Source: Bacteroidaceae bacterium (lineage in GTDB: Bacteria > Bacteroidota > Bacteroidia > Bacteroidales > Barnesiellaceae_A). Taken from it: DNA of 64,000 bases. The DNA is taken from the NCBI GenBank assembly GCA_017531985.1, contig JAFXJY010000033.1, positions 1 through 64,000 on the forward strand, written 5' to 3'. This document shows positions 1-9,175 of this stretch, piece after piece (positions within the stretch are counted from its first letter, which is position 1; each line of letters begins with the position of its first letter). A model generated the notes under the pieces. It had not been told where the DNA came from and ran no database searches. It saw nothing but the letters and a program-made list of their open reading frames with translations. The position numbers and the translations under genes are program-made.

Positions 1-125
1 CATCAAATGCAATGGCTGAGTGCTTTAATGCTAAAGTTAAACTTTTTAGAGCTAATCTAAGAGGTGTTGCTGATAAGAAATTCTTTCTGTTTAGAATGGC
101 TAATTTATTTGCTTTCCCACACTAA
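1..125 (+). CDS. C-terminal end of an ISL3/ISAon1-like transposase (partial, cut by the window edge)
   Basis: Reading from base 3, the frame gives 40 residues, beginning SNAMAECFNAKVKLFR and ending FAFPH before TAA at 123-125. The pattern N-x-x-AE-x-FNAK-x-K-x-FR-x-x-x-RGV, followed by FFL(F/Y)R, is the usual carboxy end of DDE transposases of the ISL3-like group common in Bacteroidetes. Only the tail is visible, so the catalytic residues and the activity of the element cannot be judged. The family name comes from memory of this C-terminal motif, not from a search. Confidence 0.7.
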   Translation, partial: SNAMAECFNAKVKLFRANLRGVADKKFFLFRMANLFAFPH

Positions 126-168
126 TTTTCTACTGAGCCCTACTCATCAGCCGCATTTATAGAACTCC
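1..168 (+). mobile_element. Right end of an insertion sequence
   Basis: The transposase tail ends at 125. Some 30 bases later, at 155-168, comes ATTTATAGAACTCC. Its reverse complement contains TTCTATAAAT, the core of the terminal inverted repeats of the small A and B elements found through the window. I take 155-168 as the IS right terminus. The left end lies outside the window. Confidence 0.55.
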
Positions 169-197
169 TCTCGCTCAGGTTAATTGTGAAATTATTT

Positions 198-749
198 TCA
201 CAATTTTCCTCTACCGAAGTCTATCATTTCCAACGATGTCACCCCCGTATCTTTTATCTCTTGCAGGAACAACTCGGCACACATGCGTGCATCATCTCCG
301 GCACGGTGATGGCGGTCATAATCTATCCCGAAGTGATCGCAGAGTGCATTGAGCTTGTTGCATTTAAAGCCGTATATACGTCGGGCTATCTGAAAGGTAC
401 AGAAGTAATCAATATTCTCTTTCTTCATGCCATGATATTCTAATGAACTACGAATACATCCCATGTCAAATGCTGCATTGTGTGCAACCAGCGTAGATGA
501 TTCGTGAATGTACTCCAATATTTCATTCCACACGGTCGGAAAGTCGGGAGCATCTTTTGTATCCTCGGGACATATACCATGAATACCTGTGTTGATGGGG
601 TGATAATAATTGTTCTTGGGGCGTACTAACCACGAACGGGTCTCTACAATACGACCATTACGCACCACGCATATGCCGGCCTCACATATCGAGTTGCGAC
701 TGCTCGTCGCTGTCTCAAAGTCAATTGCTATAAAGTTTATATCTTGCAC
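198..749 (-). CDS. DnaQ-like 3'-5' exonuclease (DEDDh)
   Basis: This 183-residue protein is a single exonuclease domain of the DNA polymerase III epsilon superfamily. ExoI is IAIDFETA (D10, E12), ExoII is HNAAFD (D95), and ExoIII is HHRAGDDA (H148, D153), so all DEDDh metal and catalytic residues are present. There is no polymerase-binding or BRCT extension, which suggests a stand-alone nuclease or RNase T-like role rather than proven proofreading. The start is GTG (747-749): the in-frame codon two upstream is a stop and no ATG precedes the D10 motif. The gene lies 11 bases after the phosphoesterase gene and is probably co-transcribed with it. Confidence 0.85.
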   Translation of the reverse strand: MQDINFIAIDFETATSSRNSICEAGICVVRNGRIVETRSWLVRPKNNYYHPINTGIHGICPEDTKDAPDFPTVWNEILEYIHESSTLVAHNAAFDMGCIRSSLEYHGMKKENIDYFCTFQIARRIYGFKCNKLNALCDHFGIDYDRHHRAGDDARMCAELFLQEIKDTGVTSLEMIDFGRGKL

Positions 750-760
750 CTTCTATGTTG

Positions 761-1549
761 TTATGATTGTGAATCTTTTTGTAATATGGAGTCAAGTTCT
801 CTTAGCTCATCATGCCCGATATTGGCTGCATAATAATGGGTGTTTCCACACTTGTCACTCTCTATAATAAGATAGTTGCCATTGAACAAGCTGTCGCAGA
901 ATATGATACCCGACTCTCCACTCTCTATATACGATGCATGAACAGTGATGTCGGACTTGCGGTTATGTCCTACGATGTGGATATACCCTTCGAGAGGAAC
1001 CGACAATTCGGTGTCATCTGCCCAGTAGATACCTCCATGTTTGTGACTGCCGCCTCGCATATATCCGCAGTAGTAGAGTGCCGATGCATCACACCCATAT
1101 TGCTCGGGATGGTTCAAGCGGTCGGCTACATGATCGATGATCGTAGAAAACTCCTCGATATACCATCCTTGCGACACTCCGGCATGTGTGAAGAGCAAAT
1201 TCTCCTCCTCATATGCACATACAAACAATTCTCGGTTATTGACAAACAACTCTCTTACTTCACCGGCAATGCGTGAATTATATCGTGAGCCTATTGCAGC
1301 CCTTTTGTCGAAGTAATGCACATCATGATTGCCCAGCAACAAAGTCACTCGTGCCTCATTCTCCTGTTTGTACGTTATGATTTCTTTTAAGTTATCCACT
1401 ACCTCCGCGGGCGACTGACGTGGATTGTATGGGTCGCAATAATCACCGAGAAACACAATGTGACAGTCATTGTGCTTCTCAATAATCTTTTTCCAACTAT
1501 CCAGGCCATGTACATCGCCTATTGCAATAATCTTTCTTGATGCGTTCAT
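761..1549 (-). CDS. Calcineurin-like metallophosphoesterase
   Basis: This 262-residue protein carries the metallophosphoesterase motif set: GDVHG at 11-15, FLGDYCD at 34-40, LLGNHD at 71-76, then a THAG motif near 120 and IVGHN near 193. These bind the two-metal centre. The family includes PrpE/PrpA-like Ser/Thr phosphatases and Ap4A hydrolases. The layout resembles phosphoprotein phosphatases of the bis(5'-nucleosyl)-tetraphosphatase type, but the substrate cannot be read from the sequence. The ATG start is clear. Upstream lies a remnant of a B-type inverted-repeat element; downstream is the DnaQ-like exonuclease. Confidence 0.8.
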   Translation of the reverse strand: MNASRKIIAIGDVHGLDSWKKIIEKHNDCHIVFLGDYCDPYNPRQSPAEVVDNLKEIITYKQENEARVTLLLGNHDVHYFDKRAAIGSRYNSRIAGEVRELFVNNRELFVCAYEEENLLFTHAGVSQGWYIEEFSTIIDHVADRLNHPEQYGCDASALYYCGYMRGGSHKHGGIYWADDTELSVPLEGYIHIVGHNRKSDITVHASYIESGESGIIFCDSLFNGNYLIIESDKCGNTHYYAANIGHDELRELDSILQKDSQS

Positions 1550-1572
1550 CTCCTCAGCCTATTATTCACCCT

Positions 1573-1663
1573 CTCCATTTATAGAACTTATTATGTAAAG
1601 CAGATTGTATGCAACCGAAATAGGGGCTACCTACAACGATAAACTTATTGGCTTATTTAAGAC
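1573..1663. repeat. Remnant of the B-type miniature element
   Basis: The stretch GCAACCGAAATAGGGGCTAC, followed by CTACAACGATAAACTTATT (about 1611-1650), matches the right half of the B elements at 8978, 18201 and 62144. An ATTTATAGAAC end occurs at about 1577-1587. The copy is rearranged and lacks an intact pair of ends. It runs up to the stop codon of rpe. Confidence 0.6.
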
Positions 1664-2300
1664 TTTGCAACGATTTTATCGCAGCAGTACGGTCAGCAGC
1701 ACTGATAACATAGTTGCCGGCCACAAGAGCATCGGCACCTGCATCAACAAGCAAGCGACCGGTACGATCGTTCACACCGCCGTCTATCTCTATCGTTACA
1801 TTGTAGCCACCCTCATCTATCATGCGTCTTAGTTTGCTTACCTTTTCAACCGATGTCTCTATGAATGCCTGACCTCCATATCCGGGATTGACCGACATGA
1901 TGAGAATCAAGTCGACATAGGGGAGTATCTCTTCCAGCACACTCACCGGTACATGTGGGTTGATGGAGACTCCGGCCTTCATTCCGGCGGCCTTGATGGC
2001 TGCTACCGTGCGGTGCAAGTGACGGCAGGCTTCATAGTGTACTGTCACTATATCGGCTCCATACTCCTTACAACGATCAATATAACGATCGGGGTCTACT
2101 ATCATCAAGTGTACGTCAAGCACCTTATCGGTGTTATCCTTCACTGCTTTGATAATGGGGAAACCTATCGAAATATTGGGTACAAACACGCCATCCATCA
2201 CATCGATGTGTATCCAGTCACATGCCGATATTGATTGTAACTCTTCGGCAAGATGGCCGAAGTCGGCGGTTAGAATTGATGGTGATACGATTACGCTCAT
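1653..2300 (-). CDS. rpe: Ribulose-phosphate 3-epimerase
   Basis: This enzyme interconverts ribulose 5-phosphate and xylulose 5-phosphate in the pentose phosphate pathway. The 215-residue length is normal for the TIM-barrel family. Visible signatures are VSPSILTADF at the N-terminus, IHIDVMDGVFVPN with the metal-binding His and Asp, LDVHLMI, MSVNPGYGGQAF, and the phosphate-binding EIDGGVN followed by AGADALVAGNYVI. The ATG start is followed at once by the conserved SPSIL segment. It is transcribed alone, between the flippase terminator (2389-2427) and the B-element remnant at its stop codon. Confidence 0.95.
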   Translation of the reverse strand: MSVIVSPSILTADFGHLAEELQSISACDWIHIDVMDGVFVPNISIGFPIIKAVKDNTDKVLDVHLMIVDPDRYIDRCKEYGADIVTVHYEACRHLHRTVAAIKAAGMKAGVSINPHVPVSVLEEILPYVDLILIMSVNPGYGGQAFIETSVEKVSKLRRMIDEGGYNVTIEIDGGVNDRTGRLLVDAGADALVAGNYVISAADRTAAIKSLQSLK

Positions 2301-2346
2301 GGTTATATTGATTTTTTTATTTGTTATGGTTATTTTTTATCGGTTA

Positions 2347-2354
2347 CAAACTTA
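2347..2354 (-). promoter_or_regulatory. Putative -7 element of the rpe promoter
   Basis: On the minus strand this reads TAAGTTTG, matching TAnnTTTG of the Bacteroides primary sigma factor. It lies about 47 bases before the rpe ATG and just after the flippase terminator. The matching -33 element is weak. Confidence 0.5.
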
Positions 2355-2388
2355 CACAAAAAAACTCATTCCTACGCATTGTTAGTGC

Positions 2389-2427
2389 AAAAAAAATGAC
2401 TGTCGACATTACCATGCGGACAGCCAT
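2389..2427 (-). terminator. Rho-independent terminator of the tgt-to-flippase operon
   Basis: On the minus strand the stem ATGGCTGTC / GACAGTCAT is followed by a run of seven to eight T. It lies between the end of the flippase gene (2592) and the rpe promoter. Confidence 0.75.
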
Positions 2428-2591
2428 ACTACCATGAATAATCAATTATTTTCTTTGTTGAACGAGAGCTTTATATCTATTGAATTGAAGAGTCTCTATA
2501 TTACATTTTGGTATTGCAAAGATAGACACCCTTTTCTGTTCTTCGCAACTATATAGCTCTATTTCTGTAAAAAATGAATGCAAACGTTTCC

Positions 2592-4043
2592 TTATCGACC
2601 CATTTTCAGATATGCCTTTATGTTGTATATCACCTCGGTAAGTATATCGTTCTGTATATACCGGTTGATGGCACAATAGAAAATGAAGCACACCACAGTC
2701 TGTGTGGCAAACAATAAGTATATATTCTCTATAAATAGACCTATGGGGTAGGCAAAGCATATCATAAGCAGTGCTGTGGCACACGATGGCATGATGTCGA
2801 CAAGTTGTTGATACCACGGATAACCTACGCACTTACCTATGGTTACGATACTCACAATATACACAATAAATCGTGTCGCTACCATTCCCCACAGCAACTG
2901 TACGATGGGCAGATGCCATGTCAGTGCCAGTACGGCTATGAAAAGCAATACTTTGAATATTTCCAATCGTAATACCAATCGTGAGTTACCCTCTATGCGT
3001 ATGTAATTGCCATTGACTGTTGTCAATACAGTAAAAATTCCTGCTATAAGCAATAAACTGAACATAGGTACTGACTGTACCCACTTTTCGCCCAGCAGTA
3101 TCATGATAAATGGATGGGACATCAGTGTTAGCCCCAGAAGGATAGGAAACGTTATGAATGCTGTCAACTTCATCGTTTTGCGGTAACTTCTCAACAAACG
3201 TTCTCGGTCATCTTGTATAGCACTGAATAGGGTATAGGTGCTATTCTGTATCACTCCATACAGCGTAGTCACACCCATGTCGCTCCACTTATTGGCTTGC
3301 GAATAGTACCCCAGTTCGCGACTGTTATACAAGCGTCCGATAATTGCCGAATAGAGGTTCAGAAATAGCACATTCAGTACGTTCGCAAGCATGATATTGG
3401 AGCCGAATGCAAATAACTCACGAAACGACTGCCACGAAAACATCCATCGAGGTCGCCAACCGCCCCACAGCCATTGCATAATCATTTTTACAAACGACTG
3501 CAACACTATCTGTGCCACCAATGCCCATACACCACATCCCACAATAGCCATCCATATGGCTATTGTTCCGGAGGTGACGATGGCTGTGATATTGATTGTG
3601 GCTACTTTGCGGAAATTTATCTCCTTTACCATCTTGGCATTCTGTATAATGCATAGAGCATTGAACAGAAAGACTATAAACAGCACCCGAGCAATGGGTA
3701 CAAGTACTGCTTCTCCAAAAAAGTCGGCTATCAGCGGAGCTGCAACATAGCCCGAGATGTACAATACTATGGCTATGAGCAGGTTGTAGTAGAATACGGT
3801 GTTGTAATCTTTCTCCTCTATCTGCTGTTTGCGGATGAGTGCCGCTGAGAAACCACTATCTGATAATGTCTGCGAAAGAGCAACAAAAATAGCTAATGCA
3901 CCTGTCAGACCATACTCGGCAGCACCCAAGGTGCGTGCCAGCACGATACCCACAACTACCGATATCAGTTGCGAGCCTACACGGTCGAGCAAGTTCCATA
4001 CAAATGCACTCCGAGTTTTTTTCTGAAACTCTTTTTCTTCCAC
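2592..4043 (-). CDS. Polysaccharide/lipid-linked oligosaccharide flippase (MOP superfamily, Wzx/RfbX-like)
   Basis: This integral membrane protein has about twelve or more hydrophobic segments and the family N-terminus KKTRSAFVWNLLDRVGSQ, followed by VLARTLGAAEYG. It resembles PST-type exporters that flip undecaprenyl-linked sugars across the inner membrane. I place the start at GTG 4043, one base after the stop of the DUF3783 gene. That leaves VEEKEFQKKTRSAF, as in relatives. The in-frame ATG at 4097 would overlap the upstream gene by 53 bases and add a polar extension. It is the last gene of the tgt-lptF/G-metG-DUF3783 operon. The substrate is unknown. Confidence 0.8.
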   Translation of the reverse strand: MEEKEFQKKTRSAFVWNLLDRVGSQLISVVVGIVLARTLGAAEYGLTGALAIFVALSQTLSDSGFSAALIRKQQIEEKDYNTVFYYNLLIAIVLYISGYVAAPLIADFFGEAVLVPIARVLFIVFLFNALCIIQNAKMVKEINFRKVATINITAIVTSGTIAIWMAIVGCGVWALVAQIVLQSFVKMIMQWLWGGWRPRWMFSWQSFRELFAFGSNIMLANVLNVLFLNLYSAIIGRLYNSRELGYYSQANKWSDMGVTTLYGVIQNSTYTLFSAIQDDRERLLRSYRKTMKLTAFITFPILLGLTLMSHPFIMILLGEKWVQSVPMFSLLLIAGIFTVLTTVNGNYIRIEGNSRLVLRLEIFKVLLFIAVLALTWHLPIVQLLWGMVATRFIVYIVSIVTIGKCVGYPWYQQLVDIMPSCATALLMICFAYPIGLFIENIYLLFATQTVVCFIFYCAINRYIQNDILTEVIYNIKAYLKMGR

Positions 4044-4044
4044 C

Positions 4045-4428
4045 TTATTGCTTTTGTGTATTGAGAAACGCTTGATGTTCTTCGTGCAACTCGGCATGTA
4101 GCTCTACCGATGTCCAGTGAATATTAGTCGGTGTCAGTCCGGCTTTCAGCGGTATGGTTTTTATACCGGCTTGACGATATTGGGCAAGAAAGTTGGTCAA
4201 TGATTCTTGGTCGAAGTTCTTAAACAATAACATCTCATCGCTCAACTGCGTACGGTCTACTGCATTGCCTGTTGCTGTAAATCCTTCTATACCTGTTACA
4301 TATCCTATACGTTCGCCGTATAATTCAGGTGCGACGTGTTGGCACGATATGCATTCCTTGGCACACAATGCCTCTATCTTAGCACCGGTCTCGTTGCGTA
4401 AGTTATATAGATAAATGGTGGGTTTCAT
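4045..4428 (-). CDS. DUF3783 domain protein
   Basis: This small cytoplasmic protein is about 127 residues from the ATG at 4428 (MKPTIYLYNLRNETG). The C-terminal half (DEMLLFKNFDQESL, then KAGLTPTNIHWTSVELHAEL and EEHQ) fits DUF3783, a family found mostly in anaerobes and of unknown function. The first half contains C-x4-C (CAKECISC region), possibly redox or metal related. The longer ORF start at 4461 adds eleven residues without support. The gene sits between metG and the flippase and its stop is immediately followed by the flippase GTG, indicating translational coupling. Confidence 0.75.
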   Translation of the reverse strand: MKPTIYLYNLRNETGAKIEALCAKECISCQHVAPELYGERIGYVTGIEGFTATGNAVDRTQLSDEMLLFKNFDQESLTNFLAQYRQAGIKTIPLKAGLTPTNIHWTSVELHAELHEEHQAFLNTQKQ

Positions 4429-4502
4429 GACAGTGTGGGTTATGAAAGTTTGCACCCACATAGCACCCAGCGGTGCAGTGGATGCAAACTCGTTCTATTA
4501 CT

Positions 4503-6542
4503 TTATTTTACTTCCGAGCCGGGACGTACTTCGTCGGCAGGGGTAATGACTACCAAGCGTCCATCAGCATCCTCGGCACTCAATATCATGCCTTGTGACT
4601 CGATACCTCGCAATTTGCGTGGGGCAAGATTGGCGACAAAGCATACATTTTTGCCCACCAAATCTTCGGGGGCATAATGCTTAGCTATACCCGATACGAT
4701 GGTACGGCCACCCAATCCATCGTCGATGCGGAATTGCAGCAACTTGTCGGCCTTGGGTACTTTGGTACATTCAAGAACCTTGCCTACACGAATGTCCAAC
4801 TTCATGAAGTCGTCAAATTCGATGTTTTCGCGTATGGGGTTGGCTTTATACTCGTTCAGCATGTTGGCTTTCTTGGTATCTTCGAGACGTTGCAATTGAG
4901 CCTCTATCGCAGCATCTTCGATTTTCTCAAAGAGCAACTCGGCAGGCGACAACTGTGTACCCGTAGCCAGCAGTTGAGTTGAACCCAATTCCTCCCAACG
5001 GCACTCACTCATGCCCAAGAGGCTACGCAACTTGGCCGATGAGAAAGGAAGGAATGGCTCGAAGGCAATGGCCAAGTTGGCACTTATCTGCAAAGCGATG
5101 TTCAAGATGGTAGCTACACGCTCCATGTCGGTCTTGGCAAGTTTCCAAGGCTCGGTATCGGCCAGATATTTGTTACCGATGCGTGCCAAGTTCATTGCCT
5201 CTTTTTGTGCATCGCGGAATCGGTAATTATCGAGATAACCTTCTATATTGCTTTTTACGTTTACCATTTCGGCTATCGTCTCACGGTCATAGTCGGTGAA
5301 CTCTCCCGCAGCCGGCACTTTCCCATCGAAGTATTTGTGGGTCAATACGATGGAACGATTGATAAAGTTGCCGAGAATAGCCACAAGCTCATTGTTGTTG
5401 CGAGCTTGGAAGTCACGCCATGTAAAGTCGTTGTCTTTGGTTTCAGGTGCGTTGGCTGTCAAGACGTAACGCAATACATCTTGTTTGCCCTCAAAGTCTC
5501 GCAGGTACTCATGCAACCACACAGCCCAGTTGCGTGAGGTCGAAATCTTATCTCCTTCAAGATTGAGAAACTCGTTGGCAGGGACATTTTCGGGCAGGTT
5601 GTAACTACCTTCGGCTTTGAGCATGGCAGGAAATACGATGCAGTGGAACACGATATTATCCTTGCCGATGAAGTGTATCATCTTTGTTTCAGGATCTTTC
5701 CACCATCTCTCCCATGTGTCGGGCAGTAGTTCCTTGGTGTTCGATATGTAGCCAATGGGTGCGTCGAACCACACATACAGGACCTTGCCATCGGCTCCTT
5801 CCACCGGTACCGGCACTCCCCAATCGAGGTCGCGACTGACGGCACGAGGTTGTAAACCCATGTCTATCCATGACTTACATTGACCGTACACGTTGCTACG
5901 CCACTCCTTGTGTCCCTCCAATATCCATTCACGCAAGTAGGGTTCCCACTTGTCGAGGGGTAGATACCAGTGCTTAGTGTCGCGTAGTACAGGCTGACTG
6001 CCACTGATGGCCGATTTGGGATTGATAAGGTCGGTTGCATTGAGCGATGTACCACATGCCTCACATTGGTCGCCGTATGCTCTCTCGTTGTGGCAGTGAG
6101 GACATGTTCCGGTAATGTAGCGGTCGGCGAGGAATTGCTGTGCCTCTTCGTCGTAATATTGTTGCGAAACTTTCTCGATAAACTCTCCCTTGTCGTACAA
6201 CTTGCGGAAGAAGTCCGATGCCATCTGGTGGTGTATCTTGCTCGATGTGCGTGAATAGATGTCGAACGAGATACCAAACTCCTCAAACGACTCTTTGATT
6301 ATCTTATGATAGCGGTCGACTATATCTTGGGGGGTAACACCCTCCTTGCGTGCCTTGATGGTAATAGGCACTCCATGCTCATCCGAGCCTCCTATCATCA
6401 ACACTTCTTCGCCTTTCATGCGTAGGTAACGTGCATATATGTCGGCAGGTACATACACTCCTGCCAAGTGTCCGATATGCACCGGTCCGTTGGCATAGGG
6501 CAGGGCTGTGGTGATGAGGGTGCGTTTAAATTTTTTTTCCAT
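4503..6542 (-). CDS. metG: Methionyl-tRNA synthetase
   Basis: This 679-residue class I synthetase charges tRNA-Met. The HIGH motif is in [14 protein letters not shown] near residue 20, and a four-cysteine zinc knuckle (CPHC...CEAC) lies near 150. The KMSKS equivalent reads [10 protein letters not shown] near 330. The C-terminal 100 residues ([14 protein letters not shown] through [15 protein letters not shown]) form the EMAP-II/Trbp111-like tRNA-binding domain that dimerises bacterial MetRS. The length is typical. It lies 36 bases after the LptF/G gene. Confidence 0.97.
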   Translation of the reverse strand: MEKKFKRTLITTALPYANGPVHIGHLAGVYVPADIYARYLRMKGEEVLMIGGSDEHGVPITIKARKEGVTPQDIVDRYHKIIKESFEEFGISFDIYSRTSSKIHHQMASDFFRKLYDKGEFIEKVSQQYYDEEAQQFLADRYITGTCPHCHNERAYGDQCEACGTSLNATDLINPKSAISGSQPVLRDTKHWYLPLDKWEPYLREWILEGHKEWRSNVYGQCKSWIDMGLQPRAVSRDLDWGVPVPVEGADGKVLYVWFDAPIGYISNTKELLPDTWERWWKDPETKMIHFIGKDNIVFHCIVFPAMLKAEGSYNLPENVPANEFLNLEGDKISTSRNWAVWLHEYLRDFEGKQDVLRYVLTANAPETKDNDFTWRDFQARNNNELVAILGNFINRSIVLTHKYFDGKVPAAGEFTDYDRETIAEMVNVKSNIEGYLDNYRFRDAQKEAMNLARIGNKYLADTEPWKLAKTDMERVATILNIALQISANLAIAFEPFLPFSSAKLRSLLGMSECRWEELGSTQLLATGTQLSPAELLFEKIEDAAIEAQLQRLEDTKKANMLNEYKANPIRENIEFDDFMKLDIRVGKVLECTKVPKADKLLQFRIDDGLGGRTIVSGIAKHYAPEDLVGKNVCFVANLAPRKLRGIESQGMILSAEDADGRLVVITPADEVRPGSEVK

Positions 6543-6578
6543 ATTCTATCTTTGTTTTTTTGTTATTGTTTTCGGTTA

Positions 6579-7664
6579 TTATTTGGGTGCTGTCCTATAC
6601 AAGAATACAGCTATAATTGTGTACATGATATTGGGTATCCACATCGCTATAAACGGGGAGGTTGCTCCACTGACGGCAAAGGTGGAGGTAATCGTCGAGA
6701 AGAATATGTAAGAGAAGCTCAACAACAATCCTACTCCTATGTTGATACCCATGCCTCCCTTCGTCTTTCGTGACGATAGCGACATGCCTATTGCTGTAAG
6801 GATAAATGCCGCGGCTATCATCGCAAAGCGTTTGTGGTACTCTATCTCGAAACTCTTGATGTTGCCCACACCGCGTTCGCGTTGTCGCGTGATATATTCG
6901 CGTAGCTCGGGCGATGTCATCGTCTCACAGTCGGTGGGTGAGATAAGAAAGTCGGACGGTGTCACCGTTATTGTCGTGTCCAATCGGTTGCCCTTTGTTA
7001 TTGTCTCTCGCATACCATCAAGGTTGCGTATCACATAATTGTTGACGTGCCACTGATAGGCCGAGTCGTATGTGATTGTCTGTGCCGTTAGTCGCGACTG
7101 CAATGTCTTTCCTTCAAATCTCTCCAACGAAAACCGATATCCCATCTTGTTGCTATTGTCATAGCGGGCTATGTAAGCTATCTCATTGGGGGCTACCTTA
7201 AACTGTATGTTGCTGCCATAATCCACTCGTTTATTGCGTACATAAGTATTGGTAAACTCTATGCGGGTGATATTGGACGGTGGGATGATGTAACAACTCA
7301 ACACTATGTTGAGCGAGGCGATGACCGCTGCCGAGAACATATAGGGTATGAACAGCCGCTTGAAACTCATGCCACTCGACAGTATGGCTATAATCTCGCT
7401 GTTGTCGGCGAGCTTCGATGTGAAAAATATTACTGCAATAAAGACAAACAGTGGACTGAACAAGTTGGCAAAATAGGGCAGAAAGTTGGCAAAATAATCG
7501 AACACAATGGCTCGCAACGGTGCTTTCATGAATGCATCGAGCTTCTCATTCGTGTCAAAAACTACTGTAATGGCAAGGATGAGGATGATCGAGAAGAAGT
7601 ATGAACCGAGGAACTTCTTGATGATATACCAATCGATTATTTTAAACGGACTTTTCAACTTCAT
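6579..7664 (-). CDS. LptF/LptG family permease (YjgP/YjgQ)
   Basis: This 361-residue inner-membrane protein has the LptF/G plan. Three N-terminal transmembrane segments begin with IIDWYIIKKFLGSYFF, a periplasmic jellyroll-like region spans about residues 130-265, and three C-terminal segments finish the protein. In the Lpt machine two such permeases with LptB pull LPS from the inner membrane and pass it to LptC. Bacteroidetes often encode a single split pair, so I cannot assign F versus G. It follows tgt by 21 bases and precedes metG in the same operon. Confidence 0.88.
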   Translation of the reverse strand: MKLKSPFKIIDWYIIKKFLGSYFFSIILILAITVVFDTNEKLDAFMKAPLRAIVFDYFANFLPYFANLFSPLFVFIAVIFFTSKLADNSEIIAILSSGMSFKRLFIPYMFSAAVIASLNIVLSCYIIPPSNITRIEFTNTYVRNKRVDYGSNIQFKVAPNEIAYIARYDNSNKMGYRFSLERFEGKTLQSRLTAQTITYDSAYQWHVNNYVIRNLDGMRETITKGNRLDTTITVTPSDFLISPTDCETMTSPELREYITRQRERGVGNIKSFEIEYHKRFAMIAAAFILTAIGMSLSSRKTKGGMGINIGVGLLLSFSYIFFSTITSTFAVSGATSPFIAMWIPNIMYTIIAVFLYRTAPK

Positions 7665-7685
7665 CTTTACTCACTCATTGGGTGA

Positions 7686-8816
7686 TTACAGGCGGGTGGT
7701 AACACGTTCCAGCATTTCACGCTTCCATGTGGCAAATGTACCATCGATAATGTGCTTGCGTGCCTCTTGCGACAGCCACACATAGAATGCCAAGTTATGA
7801 ATGGAAGCTATCTGCATCGCTAATATTTCGTCAGCTATAAAGAGGTGTCGCACATAGGCCTTGGTATAAGCCATGTCGACATACGATGTGCCTTCTTCAT
7901 CGAGCGGAGTATAGTCGTCAGCCCATTTCTTGTTACGCATGTTCATGATACCTCGCGAGGTAAATATCATTCCATTGCGACCATTGCGTGTGGGCATCAC
8001 ACAGTCAAACATGTCCACTCCGCGATCTATACCTTCCAATATGTTGGCAGGTGTACCCACTCCCATCAGATAGCGAGGCTTGTCGGTAGGCAATATCTCA
8101 TTGACTACCTCTATCATCTCATACATCTTCTCGGTAGGTTCTCCTACGGCCAGTCCGCCTATGGCATTTCCATCGGCACCAAGGTCGGCTACATGCTTGG
8201 CTGCTTCGCGACGCAAGTCGGGGTATACACATCCTTGCACTATGGGGAAATAGGCCTGACTGTAACCGTACAGACCCTCGGTCTCTTTATATCGCTTCCA
8301 TCCGCGTGCCAGCCATCGCTGTGTCAAGGCAAGCGATTTCTTGGCATAGCTGTAATCGGCATCACCCGGCGTACACTCATCAAGTGCCATCATGATGTCG
8401 GCTCCTATAATTCGTTGTGTGTCGACATTGTTCTCGGGGGTAAACAAGTGCTTCGACCCGTCGATGTGCGAGCGAAAGTGGGCTCCCTCCTCTGTGAGCT
8501 TGCGAATGTCAGATAACGAAAATACCTGAAAACCTCCACTATCGGTAAGTATAGGTCGCTCCCAACCATTAAACTTGTGTAAGCCTCCGGCTCGTTGCAA
8601 TAGTTCCAATCCCGGTCGCAGATACAAGTGGTAAGTGTTTCCCAATATTATCTGTGCCTTGATATCCTCTCGCAACTCTCGCATATGTACCGCCTTGACA
8701 GCTCCCACTGTTCCTACCGGCATGAATATGGGGGTCTTTATCTCGCCATGAGCGGTCTTGATTACTCCGGCTCGTGCTTGTGTACCTGTGGCTGTATGTT
8801 GTAATGTAAATTCCAT
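7686..8816 (-). CDS. tgt: Queuine/preQ1 tRNA-ribosyltransferase
   Basis: The enzyme exchanges guanine 34 for preQ1 in tRNAs with GUN anticodons. Seen: TDSGGFQVFSL with general-base D92, the substrate loop GGLAVGEP (220-227), MGVGTPANILEGIDRG, and nucleophile D271 in FDCVMPTRNGR. The usual zinc motif CxCxxC near residue 310 is absent; the region reads EEGTSYVDMAY, although the fourth ligand (H340 in ASIHN) remains. Length 376 is normal. It leads the five-gene operon, with a TAACTTTG promoter element at 8837-8844. Confidence 0.95.
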   Translation of the reverse strand: MEFTLQHTATGTQARAGVIKTAHGEIKTPIFMPVGTVGAVKAVHMRELREDIKAQIILGNTYHLYLRPGLELLQRAGGLHKFNGWERPILTDSGGFQVFSLSDIRKLTEEGAHFRSHIDGSKHLFTPENNVDTQRIIGADIMMALDECTPGDADYSYAKKSLALTQRWLARGWKRYKETEGLYGYSQAYFPIVQGCVYPDLRREAAKHVADLGADGNAIGGLAVGEPTEKMYEMIEVVNEILPTDKPRYLMGVGTPANILEGIDRGVDMFDCVMPTRNGRNGMIFTSRGIMNMRNKKWADDYTPLDEEGTSYVDMAYTKAYVRHLFIADEILAMQIASIHNLAFYVWLSQEARKHIIDGTFATWKREMLERVTTRL

Positions 8817-8836
8817 CTTCTTGACATTTTAAGCTA

Positions 8837-8844
8837 CAAAGTTA
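8837..8844 (-). promoter_or_regulatory. Putative -7 element of the tgt operon
   Basis: It reads TAACTTTG on the minus strand (TAnnTTTG), 20 bases before the tgt ATG. The -33 position is poorly conserved. Confidence 0.5.
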
Positions 8845-8977
8845 CAAATTTTATGCGAATTGCGACATATTATAATGTGAAAACCTGTTACCGACAATGA
8901 AAATTGCATGATAAAAAAATCCTTTCTTGCCATCAACGACAACAAAGGATAGTTGCTTGTGTGGAGAGGTTATGGTA

Positions 8978-9175
8978 TTAAGGTGGGTACTATCAATTAG
9001 GTCGAGTTGATTTTGATGCTTATTGTTCGGCGATTTCTAATTTCTCATTCAGTTACAATACGAGCATTGTAACTGAACGAACGTTGGAAATATACTGCAA
9101 TAAATTCACAAGCGACCGAAACAGAGTCGACCGACAACGATGAACTTATCTACTTATAGATAGAACATACCTTAA
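8978..9175. repeat. MITE-like element, family B, copy 1
   Basis: The left end is TTAAGGTGGGTACTATCAATT and the right end ends TAGAACATACCTTAA, giving an imperfect terminal inverted repeat. The interior (GGTCGAGTTGATTTTGATG, then GAAATATACTGCAATA and CGACCGACAACGATGAA in partial form) matches the copy at 62144-62336 over its whole length. It has no coding capacity. The right end supplies the TAA stop of the outer-membrane gene at 9172. The rest of 8817-8977 shows nothing else. Confidence 0.8.

Noticed and set aside
2446..2832. A 128-residue minus-strand ORF overlapping the flippase end
   Set aside because: It overlaps the flippase coding region in another frame, is Cys/His-rich without family features, and crosses no promoter.
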